From the NCBI GenBank assembly GCA_007745835.1, contig CP036424.1, forward strand, positions 1,325,001-1,389,000: 64,000 bases of DNA, given 5' to 3'. Shown piece after piece: positions 27,923 to 37,210 of the stretch (positions are counted from its first letter, which is position 1; each line of letters begins with the position of its first letter). The position numbers and the translations under genes were made by a program. The notes under the pieces were generated by a model, which saw only the letters and a program-made list of their open reading frames with translations, was not told where the DNA came from and ran no database searches. The stretch is from Planctomycetes bacterium MalM25 (lineage in GTDB: Bacteria > Planctomycetota > Planctomycetia > Pirellulales > Lacipirellulaceae).

Positions 27923-30900
27923 GGCGTGTCGGCTTGGGCTGCGGCGAGTCGGGCGTCGGTGATCGCTTGGGTGATCTGCGAAATCGAGGCGGCGTGGGCC
28001 GCGTCGTCCCAGGCCATCTCGTGAGCCACGCCCGGCGAGAGGAACGCCAGCGTGATCGACGCGGGGCGTTCGCCGGTCGCGGCCTCGACGGCGTGGGCGT
28101 AGACGGCCATCTGCAAAGCGTACCGTTCCGCTTCGGCAGGGACAGCCGCGGCGGCGATCCCGTTCGTCTTGTAATCGACGATCCGCCACCCGCCCGCGTC
28201 GCGGGTGAGGCAGTCGAGGTAGCCGCGGAGCAGGGCGGGGGTCTCGGTGTGGGGCCAGCGGAGGGTGAACTCGACCTCGCGATCGAGCCGCTCCGCGTCG
28301 CGCATCGCCGACCAGGTTTCCGAAGCGACGAAGCCACGCACCAGCTCGATCGCCCGGTCGCCCGCCTCGTCCGCGTGGCGGCGGAGGTGCTGCGGCGCGA
28401 GCGAGCGGGCCAGCTGGCCGATCTTGCGATCGATCGCCCCATCGGTTGGTTCAAGCCGCTCGAGGATCGCGTGGACCAGCGTGCCGAGCCCCGCCGGATC
28501 GATCGCCGTGTTACGGTCCGATGAATCGTCGGCTTCGGCGGGCGCCGTATAGGTTCGCAATCGCCCGCTCAAACGCGAGACCGAGAAGGTCACCAGCTCG
28601 TTCGGATCGATCCTCACTTGCTCGGCGAGTGGCGAGGCGACGCTGGCCGAAGACGACGCGGCCGCTTCGAGCGATTCCGCGAAGGTCGGCCCGCTGCGAC
28701 GCTCCTGCTTCGCGGGCGCAGCGGTGGTTGGTGTGGGCACCGCTACGAGCGGTAGCTCGTTGATCTCGGGCGGCTCCAGCAGCTCACCCGTAGCCAAGTC
28801 AAACCGCTCGGTCAGCCGCTTCATCCAGCGGTTCTGGATCGGCGCGTCGGCGTCCCAGCAGCTCGACAAGATCAGCCGGTCCGCGGCCCGCGTGCACGCC
28901 ACGTAGAACAGACGGTCGGTTTCGGCCTCCTCCTCGGGCAGCTCGGCGGCCCGCCAGAAATCGAGCCCGACCGGCGACTCGTCGTCGCGGCGGGTCGAGT
29001 CCTTCGGCAGCTTCACGAGCGGGCCGAGGCGCGGGTCGAAGGTCGCTTGCGTGCGGTCGTGCTGCTTCTTCCGGTTGAGGTCGGGCAGCACGACGATCGG
29101 GAACTCGAGGCCCTTCGACGCGTGAACCGTCATCAGCCGGACGACGCTCGCGTCGCCCGCGGTGGTGGCGGCCAACGCCTCTTTCGGCGGCTGGTTGATG
29201 AACTCGGTCAGCCGCGCGACCAGGCCCCGCAGCCCCGAGCCGCTGGCGTCGGCACGGCGCGCCTGCTCGTGCAGCTTCTCGAGGTTCGCCTGCTTGCGTG
29301 GTCCGAGGAACTCGGCGAGTAGGGCGGCGTCGTAGCCGGTCGCCTCCCACGCTAGGCGGAGCAGCTCCGCCGCGCCGACTCGGTCCTTCTCACGCCGCAG
29401 CATCCGCAGCGTCTGGGCGGCGTGGGCGACGGCCGCTTGCTGCGTGGCGTCGATCTCTTCGAGGGGTGAACGCCGCATGAGGCCGACGTTCAACCCGCCC
29501 CGGCGGGTGAGCAGGTAGAGCGTCTCGTCTTGCAGGCCGAACAGCGGGCTCCGCAGGGCGCCGGCCAGCGCGATCTCGTCGCACTCGCTCAGGATCGCGC
29601 GGAGCAGGTTGAGCACATCGTAGACCTCCTGCTGAGCGTAGAAGGCGTGGCCGCCGACGAGGTAGTAGTCGAGCCCCGCCTCGCGGAGCGCCTCCTCATA
29701 GACCGCCACGTTGCTCAGCGCGCGGAACAGCAGCGCGAAGTCGCCCGGCTGGGCGCCGGCGTCGCACAGCTCGCGGATGCGGCCGGCGATGACGCGGGCT
29801 TCGGCGTGCCGCTGGGCGTCGGCGTTGGCGTCGTCCTCAGGCGGCGGAGTCCAGAGGAACTCGGCGGCGGGCCCTTCGGTCGGTTGCTCGCGGTGCGCCC
29901 GCAGCGGGGCGTAGTCGTCGCCGAACACGGGGCCGAACAGCCGGTTCACAAACGCGAGCACCGCGGGCGTGCTGCGGAAGTTGCGTGACAGGGTCAGCCG
30001 CCCCTCGGGGGGCGTCGCCTCGCGGCGGCGGCGGAAGACGTCCGGCGCCGCGCCGCGGAAGCGGTAGATCGACTGCTTGAAGTCGCCGACGAAGAAGACC
30101 CGCCCGCCCCCCTCGGCGGCGATCGCCTCGACCAGTTCGGCCTGCAGCGGGTCGGTGTCCTGGAACTCGTCGACCAGCAGCACGCGGACCTTGCCCGCGA
30201 CTCGTGATCGCGCGTCAGCCAAGTCCGGCGCGGTCAGCAGGCGGTGGGCCTCGACCAGCAGGTCGTCGTTGTCCAGCACACCCCGTTCGCGCTTCGCGCC
30301 GCGGTATCGGCGGGCGGCGTCGGCGGTGAGGCGGTGCAGGCGGAGGCCGAGCTCCGCGGTGCGGTGCATCGACTCCGGGTCGCCGGCCCGGCGTTGCTTC
30401 TTGAGCTTCGCCTCAAGCTCTTTGCGGACCCCCTTGTAGCGATCAAACGCCTCTTTGTTGGGCCAGTCCTTGGCGGTGGAGATCGGTTTCTTCGTGCCGG
30501 GGATGTAGTAGCCGAGCAGCGGCTGCAAGCGTTTCAGGGCGTCGTCGGCGTCGGACGCCTCGTCGGCGAGCGTGTCGAGCGTCTCGCCCAAGTCACGCAG
30601 TCGCTCGATGAACTCGGGCTTCGTCGGCGTGGCGGCCTCGATCAGTTCGTTCAGCTCGCGCATCAGCGGGTCGGCGAGCAGGTCGGCTGCGTAACGCGGC
30701 GCGATTTGCTCTCGGTAGAACGCCCGCCACGCCTCCACGAGCCGTTCGGGGGTCGCCCGCTTCCAGCGGCCGAAGTCGGCGTGGTCCGCCGAGTCGATCA
30801 TCGCCCGCACACGCGACCGCAGGCCCGCGACGTCGAACTCGGCGGCGGCGTCGATCAGGTCGTCGTCGAGTTGGCCCTCACGCGGGGCGAGGCGGGCGCG

Positions 30901-31356
30901 GATCGCGTCGTCGACGCACGCCGACTTGAGCACCTCGGCCTCGGCCGGGTCGAGCACGGTGTACGCCGGGTCGATCCCCAGTTCGATCGCGTGGTCGCGG
31001 ATCAGCCGGCTGGCGAAGGCGTGGATCGTGGAGACCCGCGCCCCCTCCAGGCCCCGCAGCAGCGAGCGCCAGCGGGCCGCTTCGTCGCCGGCGGTCGCTT
31101 GCAGCCGCTCGCGGCACTTCGCGCGGATGCGGCCGCGCATCTCGCGGGCGGCGGCGTCGGTGAAGGTGATGGCGACCAGCTCATCGAGCCCCGCCGGCTC
31201 GCCCCACGCCGGGTCGAGGTGCGACAGAAACCTCTCTGTCAGCACGAACGTCTTGCCGCACCCGGCGCCGGCGTCGACCGTGACCGGGGCGTCGCGCGTG
31301 GTGAGGGCGGCCCGTTGCTCCTCGGTGTACTCGACTCGTTTTGTTGACTGGCTCAC
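27919..31356 (-). CDS. addA: UvrD-family helicase-nuclease, AddA-like
   Basis: 1145 residues from a GTG overlapping the upstream stop (GTGA). ATPase motifs in order: Walker A DAGAGCGKT at residues 28-36, motif II VLLVDEFQDTDPLQ, motif III/IV LTLSRNFRSTPAVL, motif V MTVHASKGLEFPIVVLPDL and motif VI RLFYVACTRAADRLILS. The C-terminal 200 residues hold a RecB-type PD-(D/E)XK nuclease: RGYLDCLTRDAGGWRIVDYK. It is partnered by the AddB-like protein encoded just upstream. Together such subunits process double-strand breaks to give 3' tails for recombination. Motif pattern is complete, so an active enzyme is likely. Confidence 0.93.
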   Translation of the reverse strand: MSQSTKRVEYTEEQRAALTTRDAPVTVDAGAGCGKTFVLTERFLSHLDPAWGEPAGLDELVAITFTDAAAREMRGRIRAKCRERLQATAGDEAARWRSLLRGLEGARVSTIHAFASRLIRDHAIELGIDPAYTVLDPAEAEVLKSACVDDAIRARLAPREGQLDDDLIDAAAEFDVAGLRSRVRAMIDSADHADFGRWKRATPERLVEAWRAFYREQIAPRYAADLLADPLMRELNELIEAATPTKPEFIERLRDLGETLDTLADEASDADDALKRLQPLLGYYIPGTKKPISTAKDWPNKEAFDRYKGVRKELEAKLKKQRRAGDPESMHRTAELGLRLHRLTADAARRYRGAKRERGVLDNDDLLVEAHRLLTAPDLADARSRVAGKVRVLLVDEFQDTDPLQAELVEAIAAEGGGRVFFVGDFKQSIYRFRGAAPDVFRRRREATPPEGRLTLSRNFRSTPAVLAFVNRLFGPVFGDDYAPLRAHREQPTEGPAAEFLWTPPPEDDANADAQRHAEARVIAGRIRELCDAGAQPGDFALLFRALSNVAVYEEALREAGLDYYLVGGHAFYAQQEVYDVLNLLRAILSECDEIALAGALRSPLFGLQDETLYLLTRRGGLNVGLMRRSPLEEIDATQQAAVAHAAQTLRMLRREKDRVGAAELLRLAWEATGYDAALLAEFLGPRKQANLEKLHEQARRADASGSGLRGLVARLTEFINQPPKEALAATTAGDASVVRLMTVHASKGLEFPIVVLPDLNRKKQHDRTQATFDPRLGPLVKLPKDSTRRDDESPVGLDFWRAAELPEEEAETDRLFYVACTRAADRLILSSCWDADAPIQNRWMKRLTERFDLATGELLEPPEINELPLVAVPTPTTAAPAKQERRSGPTFAESLEAAASSSASVASPLAEQVRIDPNELVTFSVSRLSGRLRTYTAPAEADDSSDRNTAIDPAGLGTLVHAILERLEPTDGAIDRKIGQLARSLAPQHLRRHADEAGDRAIELVRGFVASETWSAMRDAERLDREVEFTLRWPHTETPALLRGYLDCLTRDAGGWRIVDYKTNGIAAAAVPAEAERYALQMAVYAHAVEAATGERPASITLAFLSPGVAHEMAWDDAAHAASISQITQAITDARLAAAQADTP

Positions 31357-34300
31357 GACTCGCCCCCTTCCGTGGCGGGCGCCTTGCCGAGGCTCCGCGC
31401 TTGCGCGACGCGGCAGACGGTCTTGTATTCGCAGCGCTCGCCGCAGTGCTCGTCCCGGTTGTGCATCGGGAAAGCGCCGTGGCGGACGTCGTGGACGATC
31501 TGCTCGCACCGGTGGCGGACGGCGTCGACGACTTCGTTCCACTCGTCGGAAGGCTGCACGCGGCCGTCCTCGAAATTCACGAGCGGCAACTCCCGGTCCG
31601 ACGGCGCGACGAAACCCTTCTGCCGCACGCCCCAGTAGCCCGCGGCGACCGGCACGGCGTCGTCGAGCAGCAGCTCCTGCGCCGCAAGGGCGTACAGCAC
31701 CGGCTGGAGTTGCTCGCCCTGCTCGATCTGGTCACGCGTTGACTTGAGCTGCTTGGAGGTCTTGTAGTCGATCACACTGAAGAGCGTCTGCTCGCCCCGC
31801 CGGGCCGTGTCGATCCGGTCGATGCGCCCGGTCAGCTTCAGCACCTCGCCTCCGGGCAGGGTGAGCTCGAAGACACGGTCCGTGCTGCGCTGGTCCTCGG
31901 CGCCGTCGTCGGCGGTCGCCGGGCCGAAGCGGACCTCGAGCAGCGTCGGCGTGAGGGGCGTGTCGAGTGACGACCAACGCTGCTGGTCGTGGAACTTACG
32001 CTGCTGCTCCGCGTACAGGGCGGCCCAGTCGTGCGTCTGGCGCGCCTCGATGGCGGCCAGCGCCGCCTCGTGCTGCGGGAGCTTGCCCGTGTCGCAGAGC
32101 GTGTCGATCTGCGCGGCGAGGCGCTCGGACAGCTCGTCCGGGGGGACATCGCGGAGCGTCTGACCGGCGGGCAGACCGCCGGCGATCGCGGTGAGGCACT
32201 CGGCGAGGGCGTCGTGCATTAGGCGGCCGCGGCGGCGATGATCGACGCCGAGCGCCAGCTCGCCCGCCTCGTCGAGCATCAGCCCGTGGCGGGCGAAGAA
32301 CTTGTACGGGCAGGTCGCCATCAGTTCGAGCTGGCTGGCGCTCCACAGGTGCTCGGGCCCGTAGCGTTCGCCGAGCGAGTTCGCGCCCGCCGCACCGGCG
32401 AAGACGCCCTCCCAGGGGCCGAACGCCTCGCCGCGAGCGCGGGCGTCGATCGCGGCCAGCGAGTTGAGCAGCGCTCCACCATCGATCGCGGAGTAGCTCG
32501 ATAGCTTTCCCGATTCACCCGCTTCGGCGTCGGCGACCGCCGCCAGGCGTTGTTCACGACGCGACGTGGCGGGCTGTCCCGGATCGAACGGCGCGAGCAG
32601 CGGCGGCTCGCCGAGCCGGGGGGCGCCGTCGGCGAACAGGCGTTCGACCTCGGTCACATAGGGCGAGGGGAGCAGCGGCTGCGCGGCGTCGTCGAGCGCG
32701 GCGTAGGCGAAGGCGAGGCCCTCGCTCGGCGTGGCGCACAGCTCGCGGAACTGGAGCATCGCCGCGGTGGCGTCGCCCGAGTCCGCAGCGAAGGCGGATT
32801 CGTCGGCGTCGATCACGATCAGGTGGCGGCAGGCGAGGCCGGTCGCCGTCGGCGCGCCGACGATCCGCACCCTCCCCTCCGAGGCGTCGCGCCGCGGCAG
32901 GCGGAGCTGTTGGCCCCACGATCGCAGCAGCTCAAGCATCCCGCGGCGGCGGATCCGCCGTTGCGCGCGGCCGCGCCAGTCGGTGAGCCCATCGATCGAG
33001 GCGGCCGCCTCCTCCAGAGCGTCGCCCGCGGCGCGGTCCGTCTCATCCCCTGAGTTGGTGAGCCCCGGGTGACCCAGTCGCTTGAAGGCGGCGTCGAGCG
33101 CATCGAACCATTCGAGGGGTGTCCCCTCCTCAGGCAAGGCTTCGAAGGCGGCGTCGAGCCGTTCGAAGAGCCCCACCGCGGCGTTCGCCGCGGCGCCGAG
33201 GCGGTCGAGCCGCTCGCTCGGGCTGGCCAGCGAGGCGAGCGCCTCCGCTTGGCGACGCAGGTACTTGGCCCCAGACGGCACCTGCAGCTCGCGGACGAAC
33301 CACTCGGTCGCCGCGCGCGGCGAGGCGAACCGCTCGGGGGGCTTGTCGGCGTCGAGTGCAGGGAGGTCCGTCCGGCCGAGCAACGCGAGCAGTGGCTCGA
33401 AGGCGCCGTCGGAACTGGCCAGCGCGAGCAGGTCGACCACCGCGCCCCACAGCCCGGCGGAACTGAGCCGTGGCGCCGCATCGACCGAGCAGGGGACGCC
33501 CGCTTCGACGAGCGCCTCGCGGTAACGCGGCCACGAGGCGTCGAGCCTTGGCGCGGCGAGCACGACTTCGTGCGGCCGCACTCCCTCCTCGACGAGCAAC
33601 CGCTTGACCCGGCGGGCGACGCGGCGCGCCGTGTCGTGAGCGCTGTCCCCCGCCAGCACTCGCACCCCCGCGGTGTTATCGAACTGTGGGGGGCTGTCCT
33701 CGAAGAGATGTTCGCGGACGTGAACAAGGGCTGCTGGCTTCTTCTGCGTTGGTCCCGCGCCTGATTCTAAAGCGTGGTCATCAACGCCGAGCAAGTCGAC
33801 CCACCATGCACGAACGCCCGGAGCGTCGCCCGGCAGGGCGACGACGATCTCCTCGGCACGCGCTGCGAGCGCTTGGACGAGCCGCGAATCGATCGGCGCA
33901 AGGTCCGCGGACAGGTCGAGCAGCAACCGTTGGGGCGCCGCCGGGCTTTGAGGCGTCGCCTCGATCGCCGCGAGGACGACGCCCTCGTCGTCGAGCAGGT
34001 CGTGCTTGCCGAGCGCGCCGAGGTAGTCGCGGTAGAGCCGCGCCAGCACGCTGCCAGCGGCGCGGCCCTCGGAGCGGGCCAGCGCGCCGGGCGCCTCGTT
34101 CGCGGTGATCCCTTCGCGGCGGAGCTCGCGGAATCGAGAAGCCAAGAACGCGACCAGGCCGGGCGACTCGATCAGCTCCTCTAGGGGCCCGAGCGCGTCC
34201 CGATGGTTGGCCAGCGCGGCGAACTCGGCGATCAGGGCGTGCCGGGCGGCGGGCGTGAGGGGCAGCTTCGGGGGCAGGTCGCGGGTGAGCGTCGTCGCGG

Positions 34301-34538
34301 CCTGGCGGAGCGTCATCACGCCCCCCGGCAGCCTCCCCGGCTCGCCGGCGTGGAGCCGAGCCCGCCGGATCGACCCGACTGCCGCGGGCGTCGGAGCGAG
34401 CCACCAAGAGACCGGCGGGCCCGCATCCCCGCGAAAAAAGCGGAGCATGGCCTCGCGGCGTTCCGCCGGGTCGCCAACAACGGCGTGGACCGTTCGGTCG
34501 GGCTGCGGCCGGGCTTTTTGGGGCTTGTCGGCGGACAT
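31353..34538 (-). CDS. addB: AddB-like nuclease subunit (PD-(D/E)XK with putative Fe-S cluster)
   Basis: 1061 residues from the ATG at 34538. The N-terminal two thirds is divergent, helicase-like but without an intact Walker A, as in AddB. The nuclease domain is clear: LMATCPYKFFARHGLML, LKLTGRIDRIDTARRG, and FSVIDYKTSKQLKSTRDQIE with the D...DYK catalytic core. Cysteines suited to a [4Fe-4S] cluster are the Cys in ATCPYKF and, at the end, HCGERCEYKTVCRVAQ. The last three have C-x3-C-x5-C spacing, where C-x2-C-x5-C is the common pattern. It starts the operon addB-addA-cca, with both junctions being GTGA overlaps. Confidence 0.88.
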   Translation of the reverse strand: MSADKPQKARPQPDRTVHAVVGDPAERREAMLRFFRGDAGPPVSWWLAPTPAAVGSIRRARLHAGEPGRLPGGVMTLRQAATTLTRDLPPKLPLTPAARHALIAEFAALANHRDALGPLEELIESPGLVAFLASRFRELRREGITANEAPGALARSEGRAAGSVLARLYRDYLGALGKHDLLDDEGVVLAAIEATPQSPAAPQRLLLDLSADLAPIDSRLVQALAARAEEIVVALPGDAPGVRAWWVDLLGVDDHALESGAGPTQKKPAALVHVREHLFEDSPPQFDNTAGVRVLAGDSAHDTARRVARRVKRLLVEEGVRPHEVVLAAPRLDASWPRYREALVEAGVPCSVDAAPRLSSAGLWGAVVDLLALASSDGAFEPLLALLGRTDLPALDADKPPERFASPRAATEWFVRELQVPSGAKYLRRQAEALASLASPSERLDRLGAAANAAVGLFERLDAAFEALPEEGTPLEWFDALDAAFKRLGHPGLTNSGDETDRAAGDALEEAAASIDGLTDWRGRAQRRIRRRGMLELLRSWGQQLRLPRRDASEGRVRIVGAPTATGLACRHLIVIDADESAFAADSGDATAAMLQFRELCATPSEGLAFAYAALDDAAQPLLPSPYVTEVERLFADGAPRLGEPPLLAPFDPGQPATSRREQRLAAVADAEAGESGKLSSYSAIDGGALLNSLAAIDARARGEAFGPWEGVFAGAAGANSLGERYGPEHLWSASQLELMATCPYKFFARHGLMLDEAGELALGVDHRRRGRLMHDALAECLTAIAGGLPAGQTLRDVPPDELSERLAAQIDTLCDTGKLPQHEAALAAIEARQTHDWAALYAEQQRKFHDQQRWSSLDTPLTPTLLEVRFGPATADDGAEDQRSTDRVFELTLPGGEVLKLTGRIDRIDTARRGEQTLFSVIDYKTSKQLKSTRDQIEQGEQLQPVLYALAAQELLLDDAVPVAAGYWGVRQKGFVAPSDRELPLVNFEDGRVQPSDEWNEVVDAVRHRCEQIVHDVRHGAFPMHNRDEHCGERCEYKTVCRVAQARSLGKAPATEGGES

Positions 34539-34644
34539 CCTTGATCGGCCGGGCTTGGCGTGGCTTGGTGCAGAGAGGGGGGGCTGGCGGCGCAGGATTA
34601 TACGGCCTCGGCGCAGCCTCCCCACCAGGGAGGGGGCGCTTTTG

Positions 34645-34674
34645 TTGACAAGGCTTTCAGAATAGAGCTAAACT
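34645..34674 (+). promoter_or_regulatory. Sigma70-type promoter for the DUF1559 gene
   Basis: TTGACA (34645-34650), 18-bp spacer, TAAACT (34669-34674). The perfect -35 box is the best promoter seen in this window. Predicted transcription start near 34681, giving a leader of about 200 nt. Confidence 0.65.
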
Positions 34675-34744
34675 CCTGGTGGAACAGAGGTTCGTGCTTT
34701 CGGCTACGGTGTCATGCCTAGTCGGCGCGAGTAGGCCGAGCGTT

Positions 34745-34778
34745 CAGGTTCTTCTCCCCGCGAGAAGGGCTGAACCTG
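34745..34778 (+). promoter_or_regulatory. Hairpin in the 5' leader of the DUF1559 gene
   Basis: CAGGTTC (34745-34751) pairs with GAACCTG (34772-34778), and CTTCTC (34751-34756) with GAGAAG (34762-34767), giving a two-tier stem-loop in the transcribed leader. No T-run follows, so it is not a simple terminator; it may stabilise the mRNA or regulate translation. The role is inferred. Confidence 0.4.
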
Positions 34779-34883
34779 CGGTCCAATTTCTGTTTTGCTC
34801 AGAGGCTATTCGACTCGGATCCAACCGTCCTATCGGGCGGCGATCTTATCCCTTTCTTTTTTTGTTTTACCCGGAGGTTTCCC

Positions 34884-36140
34884 ATGAGAACGCAAGAGCG
34901 TTCCCCGCGAGGTTTTACCCTCGTGGAGCTGCTGGTCGTGATCGCGATCATCGGCATCTTGGTGGCGCTGCTGCTGCCGGCCGTTCAGGCCGCCCGCGAA
35001 GCGGCCCGCCGCAACCAGTGCTTGAACAACATCAAGCAGATCGGTTTGTCGCTGCACAACCACCACGACACGCGTCAGAGCTTCCCGCTCGCCTCGACCC
35101 GCCCCGTGTTCAGCTCGGGCGGAACCCACACGATGTACAACGGCGCCTACGACGAGACCGCGAATAACCCGGCAGACACCGTCGATGGTTACAGCTGGCT
35201 GGTGAAGCTGCTGCCGTTCATGGAAGAGAACGTGCTGTACGACAAGATCTCGCAGCAGACCCGCAACTTCTCGCGCGGCGCCTACCACCAGCAGAACACG
35301 GTTTCCGCCGACGATGGCAACACGGCTCCGGGCGCCAACAACCCGTACTTCTGGGAAGTGCAGATCGAGAACCTCCGGTGCCCCAGCTTCGACGGGGACG
35401 AGACTGCCGGGGCCGATAACGAGACCCTCAACACCAATGCGGGCGCCGCGGCGGGTAACTACGTCGCGCTCGCGGCGACCCACTACACCCCCGGTGGTGG
35501 TTCGGCTCCGACCTCCTTGGCGGGCACTTCGCCGACCACCGGTTCGGTTGGCACCGGCAATGAGTGCAACAGTGGCTCCTACTGCGGCAACGGCATCTTG
35601 GCCTTCCCGGGTGTCACGAGCAGCAAGGTCACCAAGAAGGGTTACGCGTTCCGCAGCATGAGCGACGGCACCTCGAAGACCGCCGTCTTCACGGAGTCGC
35701 GTGAGCAGGATTGGGCTGCTTGGTATAGCGGTCTCGCCGCTTACACGACTGGTGTCGGCATCAACCGCGGCCCGAACGCGGTCCAAGACCGTCCCGTTGG
35801 CGTTAACACGACAAACACCAACAACACGACTTCTTTGTTTAATCGTGGCTGGACGTTCCAGATCGCCAACCGTGAAGGCCTCACCGCGATCAACCAGGGC
35901 TCGAACAAGAGCACCGATCAGGAGAAGCTGAAGTACTACTCGGGCGAGGGCAACTGGCCCCACGATGGCCGAAACCAAGCCAACAACACTCGCAAGTGGG
36001 GCCCCAGCGCGCTCCACCCGGGCGTGGCTCTGCACGGCTTCGGTGACGGTCACTCCGGTGCTATCCAGCAGGATATCGACGGCGACCTCTACCTCGCTCT
36101 GATCACCCGCAACGGTGGCGAGCCCGCCAGCCCGGACTGA
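34884..36140 (+). CDS. DUF1559 prepilin-like exported protein
   Basis: 418 residues. The N-terminus is a type IV pilin/pseudopilin signal: basic leader, then [20 protein letters not shown] with cleavage and methylation expected after the Gly, then [20 protein letters not shown], the well-known DUF1559 opening. The mature domain has [20 protein letters not shown] and a conserved C-terminal [10 protein letters not shown] segment of the DUF1559 H-x-G type. Planctomycetes encode dozens of these; their function is not established, though pilus-like or surface filaments are assumed. Expression should be high: near-consensus promoter, GGAGG ribosome-binding site 8 bp before ATG and a strong terminator. 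Codon use fits the host. Confidence 0.96.
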   Translation: MRTQERSPRGFTLVELLVVIAIIGILVALLLPAVQAAREAARRNQCLNNIKQIGLSLHNHHDTRQSFPLASTRPVFSSGGTHTMYNGAYDETANNPADTVDGYSWLVKLLPFMEENVLYDKISQQTRNFSRGAYHQQNTVSADDGNTAPGANNPYFWEVQIENLRCPSFDGDETAGADNETLNTNAGAAAGNYVALAATHYTPGGGSAPTSLAGTSPTTGSVGTGNECNSGSYCGNGILAFPGVTSSKVTKKGYAFRSMSDGTSKTAVFTESREQDWAAWYSGLAAYTTGVGINRGPNAVQDRPVGVNTTNTNNTTSLFNRGWTFQIANREGLTAINQGSNKSTDQEKLKYYSGEGNWPHDGRNQANNTRKWGPSALHPGVALHGFGDGHSGAIQQDIDGDLYLALITRNGGEPASPD

Positions 36141-36168
36141 TCCTGGCGGGTTAATCGATTCTCTACGA

Positions 36169-36209
36169 CCGCCGCGGAGGCCAGCCGGCCTCCGCGGCGG
36201 TATTTTTTT
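36169..36209 (+). terminator. Rho-independent terminator of the DUF1559 gene
   Basis: 14-bp perfect stem (36169-36182 with 36187-36200), 4-nt loop, followed by TATTTTTTT. It lies 28 bp after the stop codon and is the strongest terminator in the window. Confidence 0.95.
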
Positions 36210-36305
36210 AGCGGTTTCGACATTGGCTTCGCCATGATCTCGCCGTGCTGAGTCTCTAGCGGTCTCGACCTGGCTTTGCCATGATCTCGCCACGCGGGAT
36301 CTTTG
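36210..36305. repeat. Two degenerate 48-bp tandem repeats
   Basis: Copies start at 36210 and 36258 and share AGCGGT(T/C)TCGAC and GCCATGATCTCGCC. They lie between the DUF1559 terminator and the rhodanese gene. A similar GGCT(C)CGCCATGA string also occurs at 36965-36980. Confidence 0.6.
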
Positions 36306-36378
36306 TGCTTATACGAACTCGTTGATAGAGGTCGCCACGTTTGGGCGACGGCAGTTAGACGGACAAGAGGTTGGTTGC

Positions 36379-36711
36379 GTGTCGGACACTCCCTTAGAAA
36401 TCACCTGCGAAGACCTCCACGCTCGGCTCGAGGCGGGCGAGGCGATTGAGCTGATCGATTGCCGCGAACCGCACGAGCATGAGATCGTGCGGTTACCGGG
36501 CGCCCGGCTGATCCCGATGGGGACGATCCCCGCGGCGGCCGAGGACCTAGCCACCCTGGAGGGGCCGGTGGTGGTTTACTGCCACCACGGGATGCGGAGC
36601 GCCCAGACGGCCCAGTGGCTGCGTGAGCACGGCCTGCCCGCGGCCCAGAGCCTGGCCGGAGGGGTTGATGCGTGGGCGGTGCGGATCGATCCGAACCGGC
36701 CGCGGTATTGA
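36379..36711 (+). CDS. Single-domain rhodanese-like protein
   Basis: 110 residues from a GTG at 36379, preceded by AGAGG at 8 bp; an upstream in-frame ATG at 36322 lacks such a site. One rhodanese domain: AIELIDCREPHEHEIVRLPG at the start, PMGTIP, and the active-site loop VVYCHHGMRSAQTAQWL, where the Cys would carry the persulfide. The loop C-H-H-G-M-R-S is the variant common in rhodanese domains of planctomycetes and other bacteria attached to, or acting beside, sulfur-transfer enzymes. Complete and probably active as a sulfurtransferase, acceptor unknown. It precedes the tRNA-Leu gene by 104 bp. Confidence 0.93.
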   Translation: MSDTPLEITCEDLHARLEAGEAIELIDCREPHEHEIVRLPGARLIPMGTIPAAAEDLATLEGPVVVYCHHGMRSAQTAQWLREHGLPAAQSLAGGVDAWAVRIDPNRPRY

Positions 36712-36815
36712 TCCCGGGCCCGAACCCACGGCGAGACTTTTGCGTCCTCCCCTTGCATCCCAAGCCCCGGGGTGGCACGATAGATTGCTCGCCTAACGGC
36801 GAGACGATTCCACAC

Positions 36816-36899
36816 GCCGCCGTGGCGGAATTGGCAGACGCGCATGGTTCAGGTCCATGTGCCCGCAAGGGCGTGGAGGTTCGATTCCTCTCGGCGGCA
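36816..36899 (+). tRNA. tRNA-Leu (anticodon CAG)
   Basis: 84 nt, class II with a long variable arm. Acceptor GCCGCCG (36816-36822) pairs with CGGCGGC (36892-36898). Anticodon stem CATGG/CCATG holds loop TTCAGGT with CAG at 36850-36852. Variable arm GCCCGCAAGGGC, T arm GGAGG-TTCGATT-CCTCT. CCA is not encoded. A six-T run follows directly (36901-36906), suitable as a terminator. Confidence 0.97.
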
Positions 36900-37210
36900 C
36901 TTTTTTCTGCGGCTCGACTCGGCTGACGCCGAGATCTCGCTGCCGCTTGCCTACTGCGGCTCAGCATGGCTCCGCCATGACTTTGTTGCGGCTGGTCCTG
37001 TGGCAGCTTGTCATACTGACGCCACGTCGCGGTCTTTCTTCCGACTCAGGCTGGCGATCCCACAGCTCGCTTACGGGCTGTCTGAGCCGAGCCGTTCGCT
37101 GCCCTGCTACCGCATCCCGGGCGCGTGGCGTAGCCTTTGAGCAGGCAACCCCGACTAAGCTTGGTCGGGTTTTTTCTTGCAGCACGCTCTCAGATCTTGG
37201 TGGGCCTTCC
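36900..37210. other. Non-coding gap between tRNA-Leu and the FAH-family gene
   Basis: 311 bp. It holds the T-run after the tRNA, a GC-rich stretch with no credible gene although one frame stays open, and a palindrome plus T-run terminator at 37150-37175. Confidence 0.6.
37150..37175 (+). terminator. Family palindrome plus T-run acting as terminator, copy 4
   Basis: CCCGACTAAGC/TTGGTCGGG (37150-37169) followed by TTTTTT to 37175. It is the only one of four family palindromes with a T-run, so here it looks like a working terminator, 36 bp before the FAH start. Confidence 0.7.

Larger units (their letters stand above)
34539..34883. other. Divergent intergenic region upstream of the DUF1559 gene
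   Basis: 345 bp without a credible gene. It contains a strong promoter (34645-34674), a structured leader (34745-34778), a pyrimidine-rich stretch near 34850-34868 and a GGAGG ribosome-binding site just before 34884. No promoter for addB was identified in it. Confidence 0.6.

Noticed and set aside
34679-35167. 162-residue frame in the leader of the DUF1559 gene
   Set aside because: It runs out of frame into the DUF1559 gene, and its first part overlaps the structured leader; composition is not coding-like.
36857-37210. Long in-frame extension upstream of the FAH-family gene
   Set aside because: It begins inside the tRNA-Leu gene, crosses a terminator and lacks family similarity; the ATG at 37211 gives the normal FAH N-terminus.
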